A DNA stretch of 64,000 nt from Hyalella azteca (GCF_000764305.2 NW_025935762.1:139450-203449), one strand, 5' to 3'; positions 45,001-50,793 are shown, numbered from the stretch's first letter. Notes: generated by a model from the letters alone, not told the origin. Numbers and translations are program-made.

Positions 45001-45389
45001 GCGGCCGCCCGTGCGACGGCCGTTCGACCCGTCACGGTGAGCTTGAGGACGGTGATAGACACGTCCTATTGAGTGCTCTACACAGTGCACGGTCTATTGA
45101 GTGCTCTACACAGTGCACGGTCTTGGCTAACTTGTCTTTATTTTCCTCAGTGGCGAGACGGCAACCTGACGGAACTTATTCCTACAACCTGACGCCTGCT
45201 CGCTCTCCTACCATCAACCACCACACCACAAGCGCTACGATCCACGGTGCTGACATGGCTGGTAACTACCACAACACCGGCGTTAAGAACCATGGCCTTG
45301 TCACAGCTGACAACCACCACAAGAACCAAGGAGTTGACGTCAGCAACAAGACCGTCTCCAAAATAAACGCTACCAAAAGACAGGTCTAA
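21015..45389 (+). CDS. INVS: Inversin-like ankyrin-repeat and IQ-motif gene (whole locus, about 13 exons)
   Basis: Exons at 21015-21090, 24671-24781, 25240-25409, 25655-25852, 26253-26404, 27403-27511, 34635-34783, 37039-37186, 39973-40068, 42984-43067, 43909-44003, 44816-45036 and 45151-45389. The predicted protein is a run of ankyrin repeats followed by an IQ motif, collinear with vertebrate inversin: VTPLHLSTTTSSTKCLVMLL matches MTPLHLTTRHRSPKCLALLL, and TPLDVARNGEHHAVEKLL matches TPLDYALLGERHEVIQFM. Inversin acts at the proximal cilium and links to Wnt/planar polarity signalling; that is family knowledge. Exons 1-7 and 10-11 join in consistent phase. Breaks of phase after exons 7, 8, 9 and around 12 indicate missing exons or indels. 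The long C-terminal region with the second IQ motif of vertebrates was not found. Confidence 0.8.
21625..23247 (-). mobile_element. Tc1-type transposon with IR/DR ends, degenerate
   Basis: The outer ends are TACAGTGGGTGCAAAATGTA and its approximate complement ending CACCCACTGTA, with TA at both borders. A second copy of the end motif lies about 175 bp inside each border (AAAAAGTATCCAACAC at 21,808; its complement at 23,041). This gives inverted repeats of about 210 bp, each with two direct repeats, the IR/DR layout known from Sleeping Beauty-like Tc1 elements. The transposase runs on the minus strand and is broken. Located in intron 1 of the inversin-like gene. Confidence 0.88.
21823..22200 (-). 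pseudogene. Tc1-like DDE transposase, C-terminal remnant
   Basis: Contains QDNDPKHMARATLA (second catalytic Asp) and LLEWPSQSPELNPIENLWQE (catalytic Glu), with spacing consistent with DD34E. A stop sits just before the QDND block. The N-terminal part, expected at 22,200-22,860, is too decayed to read. Confidence 0.9.
23487..24123. mobile_element. MITE-like TIR element (637 bp), TA-type ends
   Basis: The left end TATAGTCAGATGGGTAAGAC and the right end (complement TATAGTCAAATGGGGTAAGA) are inverted repeats over about 25 bp. The motif TCTTACCCCA or its complement recurs inside at about 23,653, 23,722 and 24,080. No transposase. The termini resemble those at 9.7, 17.7 and 18.9 kb. Confidence 0.8.
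24124..24670. other. Intron sequence, no recognisable element
   Basis: AT-rich intron of the inversin-like gene up to exon 2; nothing else seen. Confidence 0.4.
24671..24781 (+). CDS. INVS: INVS-like exon 2 (ankyrin repeat)
   Basis: Acceptor TTTGGTCAACAG, then an ankyrin half-repeat with SYTGTALHLAVQLGEKQQAQ. Donor ATCATCA|GTCAGT. Phase 1 in and phase 1 out, matching the neighbouring exons. Confidence 0.75.
25056..25340 (+). repeat. 103-bp tandem duplication across the acceptor of INVS-like exon 3
   Basis: The 5' half of exon 3 with its acceptor (ATTTTGCAG|GCAGTGTTGG) is present in full at 25,136 and 25,239 and partly at about 25,056. Only the last copy continues into the rest of the exon. 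The step of 103 bp is not a multiple of three, so using the upstream acceptor would shift the frame. Confidence 0.85.
25240..25409 (+). CDS. INVS: INVS-like exon 3 (ankyrin repeat)
   Basis: Encodes STLSVAVIGGNKELLELLLK, NGASLTVADANGCTPVHHAA and ends AAAG|GTAAGT. It continues in frame from exon 2 (A+GC = Ser). Typical ankyrin features (G-TPLH-like CTPVHHAA, LLLKNGA) are present. Confidence 0.88.
25655..25852 (+). CDS. INVS: INVS-like exon 4 (ankyrin repeats), GC donor
   Basis: Encodes ALDGCLKILLNYCEAQG, then VTPLHLSTTTSSTKCLVMLL and HLEPGKLDPRDKNE, the segment most similar to vertebrate inversin. The best joint to exon 5 (KNE|YTPLHWAA, phase 0) uses GAG|GCGAGT, a GC-AG intron. No in-frame GT donor gives the same continuity. 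Confidence 0.88.
26253..26404 (+). CDS. INVS: INVS-like exon 5 (ankyrin repeat)
   Basis: Acceptor GTACTGAGCAG. Encodes YTPLHWAARYANDAAISLLL, RHGANCHTPNAFRQTPLHCA and VWQPNTKRHS. The donor is CAGG|GTACTT, chosen because it gives phase 2 and joins exon 6 as GG+T. The donor is weak, so the end may shift by a few bases. Confidence 0.82.
26405..27402. other. Intron sequence, no recognisable element
   Basis: Intron between exons 5 and 6 of the inversin-like gene. Short open frames here show no ankyrin or transposon motif. Confidence 0.4.
27403..27511 (+). CDS. INVS: INVS-like exon 6 (ankyrin repeat)
   Basis: Encodes EGQVQPGSNAANSCETEQLE and CITKLLLAAPSIITWQ, aligned with inversin VRCILDAAPTESLLNWQ. 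Donor TGGCAG|GTTAGT. The following intron is 7.1 kb and full of LINEs. Confidence 0.82.
27610..28075 (+). mobile_element. LINE reverse transcriptase, 5' half (split by later insertion)
   Basis: Encodes a decayed reverse transcriptase N-terminal half: MISLPKPNTLQHQVQNYRPI, RHGFRKHRGTGTALATLH and GEVTKAFEKVWHAGLQ. It stops at SIHQNRQLYYP and resumes at 32.64 kb with GVPQ. The insertion between them is a minus-strand LINE. The family is of the I/Jockey type by motif style. Confidence 0.8.
28132..31103 (-). pseudogene. CR1-like LINE ORF2: endonuclease, reverse transcriptase, C-terminal domain
   Basis: Endonuclease motifs: IMIANIEGLFPRRKRHKIG, LALTESHLREDI, CIAIVYRPPDCPPEKF, NIVVAGDFNLPHIQW, HNILDLFFTSNE and TTLSDHRLVVVKK. 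Reverse transcriptase motifs: YSAPGPDGVPAVLLKRC, NYRPVTLTSHVIKVFEK, RQHGFRQNRSCLSQLLEH, VVYWDFTKAFDKVDHG, SGVPQGTVLGPILFLI and SSADDTRI (FADD box with Ser). The C-terminal domain contains IPILEYCCQLWTPF and LAGPKLFNALPRDLREGE. Frame changes near 30,770, 30,320, 29,440 and 28,780 inactivate this copy. Confidence 0.88.
31384..32259 (-). CDS. CR1-like LINE ORF1 protein with PHD-like and CCCH zinc fingers
   Basis: An uninterrupted frame of 291 residues. Residues about 15-40 form a Cys/His cluster (ECLECNKCNFGQLALRCNTC then RQFCHFEC) resembling a PHD/esterase-type N-terminal finger of CR1 ORF1 proteins. Next comes a Pro/Thr linker made of repeated TPLTPS. Residues about 187-260 hold CCCH fingers: C-x7-C-x8-C-x3-H (CWRYLQGKCDGENEEMNCNY) and C-x13-C-x5-C-x3-H (ending GCKKGRDCQYYHP). 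Such fingers likely bind element RNA; that role is inferred. The start is the first Met after an upstream non-coding stretch. Confidence 0.8.
   Translation of the reverse strand: MAAKVCASKPAGECLECNKCNFGQLALRCNTCRQFCHFECSLLPEYQFARYLKTRTSFMSRKCVMNEGWVKEAMQSVQTVRASKRRRPIMNGSLCLTKMQLPSTPLTPSTPLTPSTPLTPSTPLTPSTPLTPSTPLTPSTPLTPSPESLTAARHAPPTPTLDRGIAPPLSSLNASNKKHLTVKKRICWRYLQGKCDGENEEMNCNYPHPKICQKFATFGSKNQRGCKKGRDCQYYHPFLCWNTGIKNVACKRDSSRFHHRKLNLQLSDNAEERRDPDSSSSEHRIDYTAKP
31820..31962. repeat. 18/36-bp coding minisatellite in ORF1
   Basis: Plus-strand unit GGAGTTGAGGGAGTGAGG alternating with GGAGTTGAGGGAGTAAGG encodes the repeated TPLTPS linker on the minus strand. The step of 18 bp keeps the frame. 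Confidence 0.88.
32631..33575 (+). mobile_element. LINE reverse transcriptase, 3' half (continues 27.61-28.08 kb)
   Basis: Resumes with GVPQ, then SFYAHDLPPP, the catalytic block IAFADNITQIM, WLIRTNRTKFKIIPI and a C-terminal part, VTVRKVMALANLHKIYRDYH, LTYVMSALIYPPISQLQKIQ and ALGPPPPPVYK. Frames change near 32,960. Together with the 5' half it makes one old LINE split by the minus-strand CR1-like element. Confidence 0.8.
33980..34080 (+). repeat. Diverged copy of the 3' part of INVS-like exon 6
   Basis: GAGTGTAGGATTGCTAAACT, TTTGCTGCTC and GTTAGTTCTATT align with exon 6 and its donor region at 27,455-27,525 (GAGTGTATTACTAAGCTGCT, CTTGCTGCTC, GGTTAGTTCTATT). The alignment needs a few gaps. 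The two copies flank the entire LINE complex. Confidence 0.5.
34081..34634. other. Intron sequence, no recognisable element
   Basis: AT-rich end of the 7.1 kb intron, with a short TTCTATTCTA repeat near 34,597. Confidence 0.4.
34635..34783 (+). CDS. INVS: INVS-like exon 7 (ankyrin repeats)
   Basis: Acceptor TTACATTGGCAG. Encodes DCKGWTALHVAAAQPSFAVI, QLLLQRWPPSLGCSPNDHNF and RTPLHMAAIR, collinear with inversin DYEGRTPLHFAV through FRTPLHWAA. It starts in phase 0, in frame with exon 6. The first donor is ATCAG|GTACAG (phase 2). Confidence 0.85.
34693..34935 (+). repeat. 92-bp tandem duplication across the donor of INVS-like exon 7
   Basis: The unit beginning TACAGTTGCTGCTGCAGCGC starts at 34,693 and 34,785, with a shortened third copy at 34,877. 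Each copy ends with the splice donor CATCAG|GTACAG (GT at 34,784, 34,876 and 34,915). Confidence 0.9.
35139..35157 (-). repeat. Short TTAGG-type tract
   Basis: CCTAACCTAACCTAACC is three and a half copies of the complement of TTAGG, the common arthropod telomere unit. So short a tract may be chance or an interstitial remnant. Confidence 0.4.
35219..35690. mobile_element. TTAA-flanked MITE (piggyBac-type), 472 bp
   Basis: Reads TTAA-CCCATTAATGCCTAG at the left and CTCGGCATTAATGGG-TTAA at the right, a 12-bp exact TIR with TTAA target duplication. A second inverted pair, GGTCCCATTTGGAACCAG and CCAGTTCCATATGGGACC, lies inside. No ORF. TTAA with CCC...GGG ends fits piggyBac-like elements. Confidence 0.85.
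35701..36492 (+). repeat. 60-bp perfect tandem array (13.2 copies), ending at an N
   Basis: Thirteen identical units starting CGCTGTTACTTACAATACAG run from 35,701 to 36,480, with 12 more bases before a single N at 36,493. Because 60 is divisible by three, long open frames appear on both strands; they are not genes. The complete identity and the adjoining N suggest that copy number was set by the assembly. Confidence 0.95.
36575..36941. mobile_element. TTAA-flanked MITE, copy 1 of a family (367 bp)
   Basis: TTAA-CACGTTGACT at the left and AGTCAACGTG-TTAA at the right. Internal sequence (CTCAATTGCGTTGGCAGGCT, AAAATTTATGATAGGGG) is homologous in opposite orientation to the element at 42,161-42,449. 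Confidence 0.82.
37039..37186 (+). CDS. INVS: INVS-like exon 8 (ankyrin repeat)
   Basis: Acceptor TGTCCTCCCCCAG. Encodes PDVAFCPALLTAAGRGHVAT, TAHLLRICGDDLVNGADLGG and ATALHCAAA, aligned with inversin FMWAAGKGSDDVLRTML through KYGGTALHAAA. Strikingly GC-rich compared with other exons. It begins in phase 0, whereas exon 7 ends in phase 2, so an exon between them is missing. Donor CTGCAG|GTGTGT, phase 1. Confidence 0.82.
37159..37350 (+). repeat. 37-bp tandem repeat spreading from the donor of INVS-like exon 8
   Basis: Units contain GCCACGGCGCTGCTGCAGGT and GTGTGGCTAGCGGCG, repeated about five times. The first unit is the exon 3' end itself. Each copy carries the donor CTGCAG|GTGTGT. Confidence 0.92.
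37376..38469. mobile_element. TTAA-flanked TIR element, 1.09 kb
   Basis: TTAA-GGGGAGCGTCTGGG at the left and CCCAGACGCCCCCC-TTAA at the right. An internal direct duplication of about 90 bp begins CTTACGGGATCTGT at 38,105 and 38,319. No transposase ORF. Inserted just after the exon 8 repeat. Confidence 0.82.
38470..38771. other. Intron sequence, no recognisable element
   Basis: Nothing supported apart from two copies of TTATTCCATTAATATATTTA near 38,650 and 38,690. Confidence 0.4.
38772..39686 (+). repeat. 23-bp tandem array (about 40 copies), ending at an N
   Basis: Unit TACCATGCCCCGGTACCCCC plus ACG. Apart from a few variants in the first copies (CCAGTACC, CCACGGTACC), all units are identical until the N at 39,687. 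All six frames are open, so the long predicted proteins on both strands are artefacts. Confidence 0.95.
39688..39780 (+). repeat. 24-bp tandem array (about 4 copies) starting at an N
   Basis: Unit GAGAGGGGCGGTGAGAGGGA plus CGGG. It begins immediately after the N at 39,687, so the join to the preceding 23-bp array is probably an assembly junction. Confidence 0.92.
39973..40068 (+). CDS. INVS: INVS-like exon 9 (ankyrin repeat), truncated at an N
   Basis: After GTGGACACGCAG the sequence encodes DGHGSSVLLTAVRSGHGGLV and AMLLENSADPDL, a clear ankyrin repeat with inversin-like spacing. It stops at an N (40,069) where a 25-bp array begins, so its 3' end and donor are lost. It starts in phase 0 but exon 8 ends in phase 1, implying another missing exon. 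The acceptor lacks a good pyrimidine tract. Confidence 0.72.
40070..41295 (+). repeat. 25-bp tandem array (about 49 copies) starting at an N
   Basis: Unit GCCATCATCAGGCGCTGCCA plus TCATT. Essentially identical throughout, with one A-to-T change near 41,260. Three plus-strand frames are open through it, giving spurious proteins of more than 400 residues. Confidence 0.95.
41296..41739. other. Intron sequence, no recognisable element
   Basis: Nothing supported. Confidence 0.4.
41740..41965 (+). repeat. Minisatellite, about four units of 50-63 bp
   Basis: Units share GTGATGTAGTGTCGCCCACT and CAGCTCTATATCACCTCTTA. Later units gained an extra GATTGTGCTCTTA block. Confidence 0.88.
42161..42449. 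mobile_element. TTAA-flanked MITE, copy 2 of the 36.6 kb family (289 bp)
   Basis: TTAA-CACTTTGAGTG at the left and CACTCAACGTG-TTAA at the right (one TIR mismatch). The internal GCCGACGCAATTGAAAAGAA segment matches the complement of the copy at 36,575-36,941. Confidence 0.8.
42624..42887 (+). repeat. 44-bp minisatellite, about six units
   Basis: Unit contains ACTCCGCTCAGCGATCCTTG and CATCAATATAGTCCTCCC, with single-base variants. Confidence 0.9.
42984..43067 (+). CDS. INVS: INVS-like exon 10 (last ankyrin repeat)
   Basis: Acceptor CTTATCATGCAG. Encodes LTPLDVARNGEHHAVEKLLI and DAGALTA, matching inversin TPLDYALLGERHEVIQFMLE-HGAL. Donor GCCAT|GTCAGT, phase 2, joins exon 11 as AT+G. Confidence 0.85.
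43330..43760 (-). mobile_element. CR1-like LINE, 3' end fragment
   Basis: Minus strand encodes the end of a LINE ORF2 (LDSLPDYIVDAPSMNAFKNR, LDKAM), similar to NGLPDSVVSATSVNSFKNLL of the LINE at 4.3 kb. The 3' UTR carries an AGGCC/GGCCT hairpin (43,387-43,402) next to AAGAATCGGCGACAGGCC (complement at 43,398-43,415). The tail is a TTATG repeat (43,335-43,365). Confidence 0.75.
43909..44003 (+). CDS. INVS: INVS-like exon 11 (IQ motif)
   Basis: Encodes MEVQEIAARVVQETWRRYRR and RAVRNAAPTSAQ. It aligns with inversin IAAIQDIAAFKIQAVYKGYKV, whose IQ motif binds calmodulin; here the core is VVQETWRRYRRRAVR, so the Ile-Gln is Val-Gln. Acceptor CGCTGCAG, donor CCCAAG|GTGAGT. In frame with exon 10; ends in phase 1. 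Confidence 0.85.
44268..44458 (+). repeat. Two imperfect copies of a segment of about 100 bp
   Basis: AGCTCATTTTATTTAAA...GGATTTCTG...ACAGTTGCGTCAGGT occurs at 44,268-44,349 and again at 44,371-44,458. Confidence 0.8.
44816..45036 (+). CDS. INVS-like C-terminal exon 12 (tentative)
   Basis: Between TTGTTTTAAAG and TCACG|GTGAGC one frame is fully open: SVDSKLPARVSTVSRGSEKK, NVNDFSNKSNSSEGMSISDA and PVRRPFDPSR, a low-complexity Ser/Arg/Pro region. It needs phase 0 in, but exon 11 ends in phase 1; it ends in phase 2, but exon 13 needs phase 1. Either small exons are missing or indels are present. It may not be coding. Confidence 0.45.
45050..45124 (+). repeat. Short tandem duplication in intron 12
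   Basis: GTCTATTGAGTGCTCTACAC plus AGTGCACG occurs twice in a row, just after the donor at 45,037. Confidence 0.85.
45151..45389 (+). CDS. INVS: INVS-like terminal exon 13
   Basis: After the good acceptor TTATTTTCCTCAG the frame reads ARRQPDGTYSYNLTPARSPT and INHHTTSATIHGADMAGNYH and ends INATKRQV-stop (TAA 45,387-45,389). The YSYNL block resembles the FSYNL near the C-terminus of vertebrate inversin. Its phase does not fit exon 12 as drawn. Confidence 0.55.
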
Positions 45390-45954
45390 TTCAGAATTCT
45401 AATGGCATAAGACCTAATTGTAGGTCTAATGCGAAATTCCGTTCAGGTAGTTCAGATTATTTTAGTTCAGAACAGAATATTACCTGTAGTTGGACCGATT
45501 GAAATATGTTGGACAATTCCTGCCAAGTTATTCATATTTTTTGAGTATTTGATGATGAATTTAAATTTGATGATGAATTTAAATTTGATGATGAATTTAT
45601 AAATTCTCCGTAACACGTAATTGGCTGCTGGTCTCGTCTTGGGGGTTTAAAATTCAAACGCCTCATAATATATAATAATATAATTGAATAATAGATATAA
45701 TTGAATAATGACTTTTTTTCGAATTGAAAATTCTCAGCCAATGGAGCAATGATATCGCTATATATCCGCGTAACAGAATCCGTATTTATTCCGTGTTTCT
45801 GCTCCTATTAAAACTTAGTATTGGTCGCTGCAAGTGAAAGGAGCCTTGCATTTTGTTCTACGTCATTTGTGTGCAGCTCACAGGAAATATTAGTTTATTT
45901 TATGGCTCGCGTAGCTTTGACAAGTCATTACATTATACACATATGTTGTGTAAA
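45390..45954. other. Presumed 3' UTR/downstream sequence of the inversin-like gene
   Basis: AT-rich; three copies of GATGATGAATTTAAATT near 45,552-45,600. No clear polyadenylation signal chosen. Confidence 0.35.
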
Positions 45955-46250
45955 GTTTCCGATGCCCTGAAGGAATTGCCTAGCAGATAAAGTTTCCGAT
46001 GCCCTGAAGGAATTGCCTAGCAGATAAAGTTCCCGATGCCTTGAAGGAATTGCCCAGCAGATAAAGTTCCCTGTGCCTTGAAGGAATTGCTGCCTAGCAG
46101 ATAAAGTTCCCGATGCCTGGAAGGAATTGCCTAGCAGATAAAGTTCCCGATGCCTGGAAGGAATTGCCTAGCAGATAAAGTTCCCGGTGTCTTGAAGGAA
46201 TTGCCTAGCAGATAAAGTTTCCGATGTCTGGAGGGAATTGCCTAGCAAAT
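45955..46250 (+). repeat. 37-bp minisatellite, about eight units
   Basis: Unit GATAAAGTTCCCGATGCCTG plus GAAGGAATTGCCTAGCA, with scattered substitutions. Confidence 0.9.
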
Positions 46251-46712
46251 CCTATCCTATAGTTTGATGAGTGACATATATTATCAAATATCTATTGTAT
46301 CGAGATTTGTTTTTATTGAGTAAGAATTATTGTTATATCGTACTCTACGTCACTGTAATCAGCACGCGTGTCTTATAATGAACCCCATGTGATATAAGTT
46401 AAGGTTTTCTTAGCCTGAACATTGTTCCTGATGACCAATCGACTGCCTTGTGAACTACGTAGTCACTTTACGTTAAGTATCTCTGGACTCTCTGAACAAT
46501 CAGCTTCTGATAAACATTCCGTTCGAAAAGTTTCGTCTTCATTTATTTTTGAAAGATGAATAGTTGCAACATGTATGCATTCCTTTAAGAAGTTGCTGGT
46601 GCATTAGACATGTTTCATGGTGTGGTATTGACGAGTGCTAAAGTTGATCTGCTACATCTAGTACACGCTTGTCGTATTACTTGCATTGTAGTTTGTATCT
46701 GTGATGTGTTCA
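46251..46712. other. No recognisable feature
   Basis: Nothing supported. Confidence 0.4.
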
Positions 46713-46925
46713 CACTCTTAGAAAAAAACGGTAACAAAACGGTCCCACTGGCGTTCTAGTGGCCGGTCGCCCCGTGAAAATAAACTGTTTCGCCATTTTT
46801 ATCAGATGCTTTACGGATTTCTAGTGTTAAATTAGAATAAAAACGGCGACACGGTGTTTCTTTTCACGTGCCAACCGGCCACTGAAACGCCGGTAATCCC
46901 GTTAACGGGAATTTTTCTAACAGTG
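46713..46925. mobile_element. MITE with long TIRs (213 bp), CACT-type ends
   Basis: CACTCTTAGAAAAAAACGGT at the left pairs with the right end (complement CACTGTTAGAAAAATTCCCG). A second inverted block, GGCGTTCTAGTGGCCGGT versus ACCGGCCACTGAAACGCC, extends the TIR to about 60 bp. CAC-type ends suggest the CACTA/Chapaev side, but the target duplication is unclear. Confidence 0.72.
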
Positions 46926-47599
46926 CAATAGGAGAACTCAAAAGTACAGGTACGGCCTACTCACCTAGCCGCTATACTATATGGTCAGTCGCTATGCAGC
47001 AAGATTTGTTATAAATAGTAATTCATTGTTCCTACTTTGAAACTGTATGTTGGTACGTAATACTCAGTTTTTTCTTTCATATTACTGTTGATAATTATAC
47101 TGGCTCTGTTCTTTATTGTGAGTTTTACTTACACTGTAACATTTGCCGCATTCATGCAGGTGAAGAAAATGTCATCGGACATCTAATGTTCTGGTCTTCC
47201 TTTCTCCGGTCGCCGCAGTTGCTTTGCTCCGAGTGCCGTGTACAGCTCTTCATTTTTCCTTATAGGCTTACCACGCTTTAAACTTCCTTGTTTATTAAAT
47301 AAATTGAAAAAAAAATCCCGCATGCACAGTTGGCCTCTCATGAGCACGTTTAAAATTCAGTAGCTGGACGGTTTTTACTCGGCGATATTTCATCCCTGCG
47401 TTATCATGTGGATTGCAGCAACCAAATATAACGCATTCCTAGACATTCTCGAGTTTTTGTTATCTTTACTGATTTGTGAAGTTCACAATGGCACTTTTAA
47501 GTAACGCGTTTCGAACGCCCAGTCCTAAAGCTTATTAGAAAAAATTGCTTTCACAAAAATAAATTAAATTCGTGCATGAAATATTCTTCATAAAAATTA
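46926..47599. other. No recognisable feature
   Basis: Nothing supported in this intergenic stretch. Confidence 0.4.
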
Positions 47600-48090
47600 T
47601 GGTTAATATCCCTTGATCTGAAACTGAAGCCAAACTCGTTCAAGAAAAGACTAGAGGAGCATATCTTGAGTCTTGAAATGCCTAGTACCCTATGGAACAA
47701 TAAAATCTAGAAACGACTTCAAACCACCGTCCATCGAAAAGATTCGATCAAAAGAACTGTTTTTTAACTGGGCAGGGTGGCCCAGTGGTTACAGTTCAGA
47801 GTATCGGGATTGGAGCAGAGAGGTGCGGGTTCGATCCCAGCAGTTTCTGGTCAGAATCGATGGTTAATATTTTAAGCGCAGCAGAATTGGAGCAGTGAGT
47901 TGCGTGTTCGAGACTACAACAAGCTGTGAATGTTCTGCAATGTTAAGAATCGGCGACAGGCCTACAGCCTAATGAACGCTGAAACCGCTATTATTGTTAT
48001 TTAGATCTGTGACCATTACTGAAGAAGTCACGAAAAGTACAGCGTACAGGTACCGGCGACAGGCCAATCCAGGCCTATTATTCTACGCCA
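47600..48090 (+). mobile_element. CR1-like LINE 3' end, interrupted by a SINE
   Basis: The part before the SINE (47,600-47,767) encodes NSFKKRLEEHILSLEMPSTL-like residues, resembling NAFKNRLDKAM of the 43.5 kb fragment. The part after it (48,000-48,090) carries GAAGTCACGAAAAGT, ACCGGCGACAGGCC and the hairpin AGGCCaatccaGGCCT (48,061-48,075), as in the 3' UTR of the 43.5 kb LINE. Confidence 0.7.
47768..47999 (+). mobile_element. tRNA-derived dimeric SINE, copy 1
   Basis: The 5' head has pol III promoter boxes: A box GGTGGCCCAGTGG (about 47,777) and B box GGTTCGATCCC (47,828-47,838). A second, degenerate tRNA-like unit follows (GAGTTGCGTGTTCGAGACT). The 3' part, AAGAATCGGCGACAGGCC, is identical over 18 bp to the LINE 3' UTR at 43.4 kb. 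It ends in a TTATTG-type tail. Confidence 0.85.
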
Positions 48091-48100
48091 AAGATACTAT

Positions 48101-50560
48101 ACTAATATATCTCCTTGAGGCTAGCCAAAAAATGAAAAAATGCTTTGATTAGGAGAACCTCGGGTAAATAAATGCATGTGTCTCAGTGCCCCTGCCTGGC
48201 GTACGATTAGGCACTACTTTGCTCGGATTTTTAAAAGTATAAGTTGATTTAAACCTTTGAATATCCCTTGCGATGATATTTTTTCCATCTATAACCTAAA
48301 ACTGGAAGCAGAGACCTATCCTAAACCGGCGTGCGTACCTGAAACTGCGCGTATTTCATATTTAAAACATATTTGGTCGATGAGCATGTTCACTCTAACC
48401 CAAGATTGAGCTGTAATAATTCAATATGAGCGATAGCTGTCCTTAAAATTCCAAAAAAAAATATTAATAAATGTCATCGAGTTCGACTACTTACATTGTA
48501 TGCAATCAATTTGTGTGCACGCGCCAAAGAATTTAAAATGTTCTCCCTTAGTATCATTACTCCAGTTAATACCTGCTTGTTCAGGTCTCTATGCACAAGC
48601 CCTTGCCACTGCGTAGATTGCTGCTGCTGAACAGCACAAATAGCTTTACAATGCGGTTGATGCATTCCCTTGCTTCATTGCTGTAAATGATTCAGATCTA
48701 AATTAGACTGTTATGTTGCAATGAGTGTGCAAAATGCAGAGTTGGCAACAGTGCCAGCGTCTCGTCAGGGCTGCACGTGCAACTAGTACGAGGTTAGCAT
48801 GGACGGCGCGTGCCGGAAGCGTGGCGCGCGAGAAAAAATGATATGCAGTCATTGCAGTACTTCTAAAACATGTAATCTAAAACGGGTTTATTCATCCTTG
48901 CGCAATCTAGAATGATTTTATTCATCCTATTATAATTTAAATTATTTTGTTAGTCTTATAATATCATTACAATTGGATTTGTTCATTTTGTTGGTAGCGT
49001 GATTAATAAAAACACTTTTATTCGCTGTTCAAAGTTGAGGTTTTTTGAAACATATTTGCATTTCAGAAGCTTAATCATCGATATATTGAACAAAATAATC
49101 TTTAATTAACTTCGATGCTATTATTTCTTCCTGCTCGGAATTTTCTTACAATAACTTTGATGACATTGTTCTATCTTGTGTCAGTTCAGCAGAAGTGCAG
49201 CGAACATGTTTTATGCAAAGGCAGCCAGCCATTAACGTTGTTTTTCTCGACATAGTTCCCTCGCAACTTTTTTTCGTAGTTAGGTTAATGTTCGGACAAA
49301 GATCAAATAGAGTTCGGAAAAAATTAATGTCAGACAAGCGTCCCTGAATAACGGTATTTGGATTACGTGATTATAAAATTGCAGGGAATATCGATTCATG
49401 GTAACGTCGGGTTAAACCCACCTACTAACATTTATTTTTTGTTAGCCCTGTTTCCAAAAGGGGATCGTTCTGGTATTTCATTTACGACATAAATGAATGA
49501 TTAAAATGGACTAGATTTTGCAACCTGCTTCCAGAAATTCAGACGCGTATAATGCTGCTCTGCGCCTTAATTAACGTACTCGTACTCGATTCTTGAATAT
49601 ACGTCGCACCTATATAGCCTGTCAGTCATGCTTTGTATGTTGGTAAGGGAGGTACGCATGTGCTGCGCTAGGATTCTACAGGACTACATTGCGTCACGAC
49701 TGTCCGGTAGACTGGACAACTGTTGTTGGCAATGCTAGAGGATTTCTGTAGTACAGTAGTAAACACAGCACACAATAGGATATCAATCACGCTTCATTAG
49801 AAAAAATTGAGCAACGTTTTATTTTTGAATTTTTCAGAATAAGATAAAGAATTAATTTTTATGCAACCCCGAATTTTCCTAAAATCATGGGTTGACTGTT
49901 TGACACAATCATTAACAGCAATTTTCTAAACTAGGGCTGCTTCATGGGCATAAATCTGCTGGTTTTCTCTCATTCTTTTACCAAAAAATTAGGCTAGGGA
50001 AGCCGTAAAATTGACTGCTATTGTGTTACAATGCAGTTTTTAGATTATGGCCATGGCCATTGGCTCCTGGTGTTGGTTCTTGTTTTGTATTCCAGTAAAC
50101 CTAAGACCTTTTAGTTTTATAAAATATAAACCATGCCGTGGATTCTGCCACCTGATTCTTTTAGCCAATACTGATAACTGTAATGTGCATAACTTATATA
50201 TCATTATTACCATGGGACTGGGTATACTTAACTAACTCAAGTGTGGGAAACATCAACCTTTAGAGCTGCAACTAGAGCTTTCCTCCAATTTCTGGAACTG
50301 TAAGATTTCTGCCAGGTGAATTACTGAATTACCTTCTGAGTTCTGGGCTTCTATCTAATTGTTAACTAAAGTGCACAATCGGGCCGCAAGATTCCAATTG
50401 TATTAAAAATTTGTCACATTGGAGCTGCGAGATTTCAGAAAAAAGTAGGAAAATTCCAATCCTGGCGTATACATCATTAAACATTAATAATAATAATACA
50501 TGTATGCCTATAAGGCCTACTTCAATAAGTTCAATTCAATCTCACCAGGCACAAGGCAGA
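48101..50560. other. No recognisable feature
   Basis: Intergenic AT-rich sequence. No gene, TIR pair or tandem array was recognised. Confidence 0.4.
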
Positions 50561-50562
50561 TG

Positions 50563-50793
50563 TCAATAATGGAGGCTTGGAAGCTTCATAATCTTTGATC
50601 TTTCTTCATAAGGCTTGCCTTTTAATCCCAGAATTATCCTTGTTGCAAGTCTTGAACATTCTTGATTCAATTTCTGTCTTTTTCTAGTTTTGGTGACCAC
50701 ACTGTAACTGCATTTCCAAACTCTAGGCTTGGACGCATGACAGCAACAGCCAACCATAGTGGCAATGCAGATATTTTTTAGACTTGCCTTCAA
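50563..50793 (-). mobile_element. LINE ORF2 C-terminal fragment
   Basis: Encodes RLATRIILGLKGKPYEERSK and IMKLPSLHY, the conserved 'ATKLL-G-KPYEERL-LKLPSL' region after the reverse transcriptase of CR1-like LINEs (compare RATKLLGSLRDKPYPERL at 4.05 kb). Short and isolated. Confidence 0.72.

Noticed and set aside
47775..47840. A genuine tRNA gene
   Set aside because: A and B boxes are present, but no cloverleaf or acceptor stem is evident and the sequence continues into a SINE body found twice.
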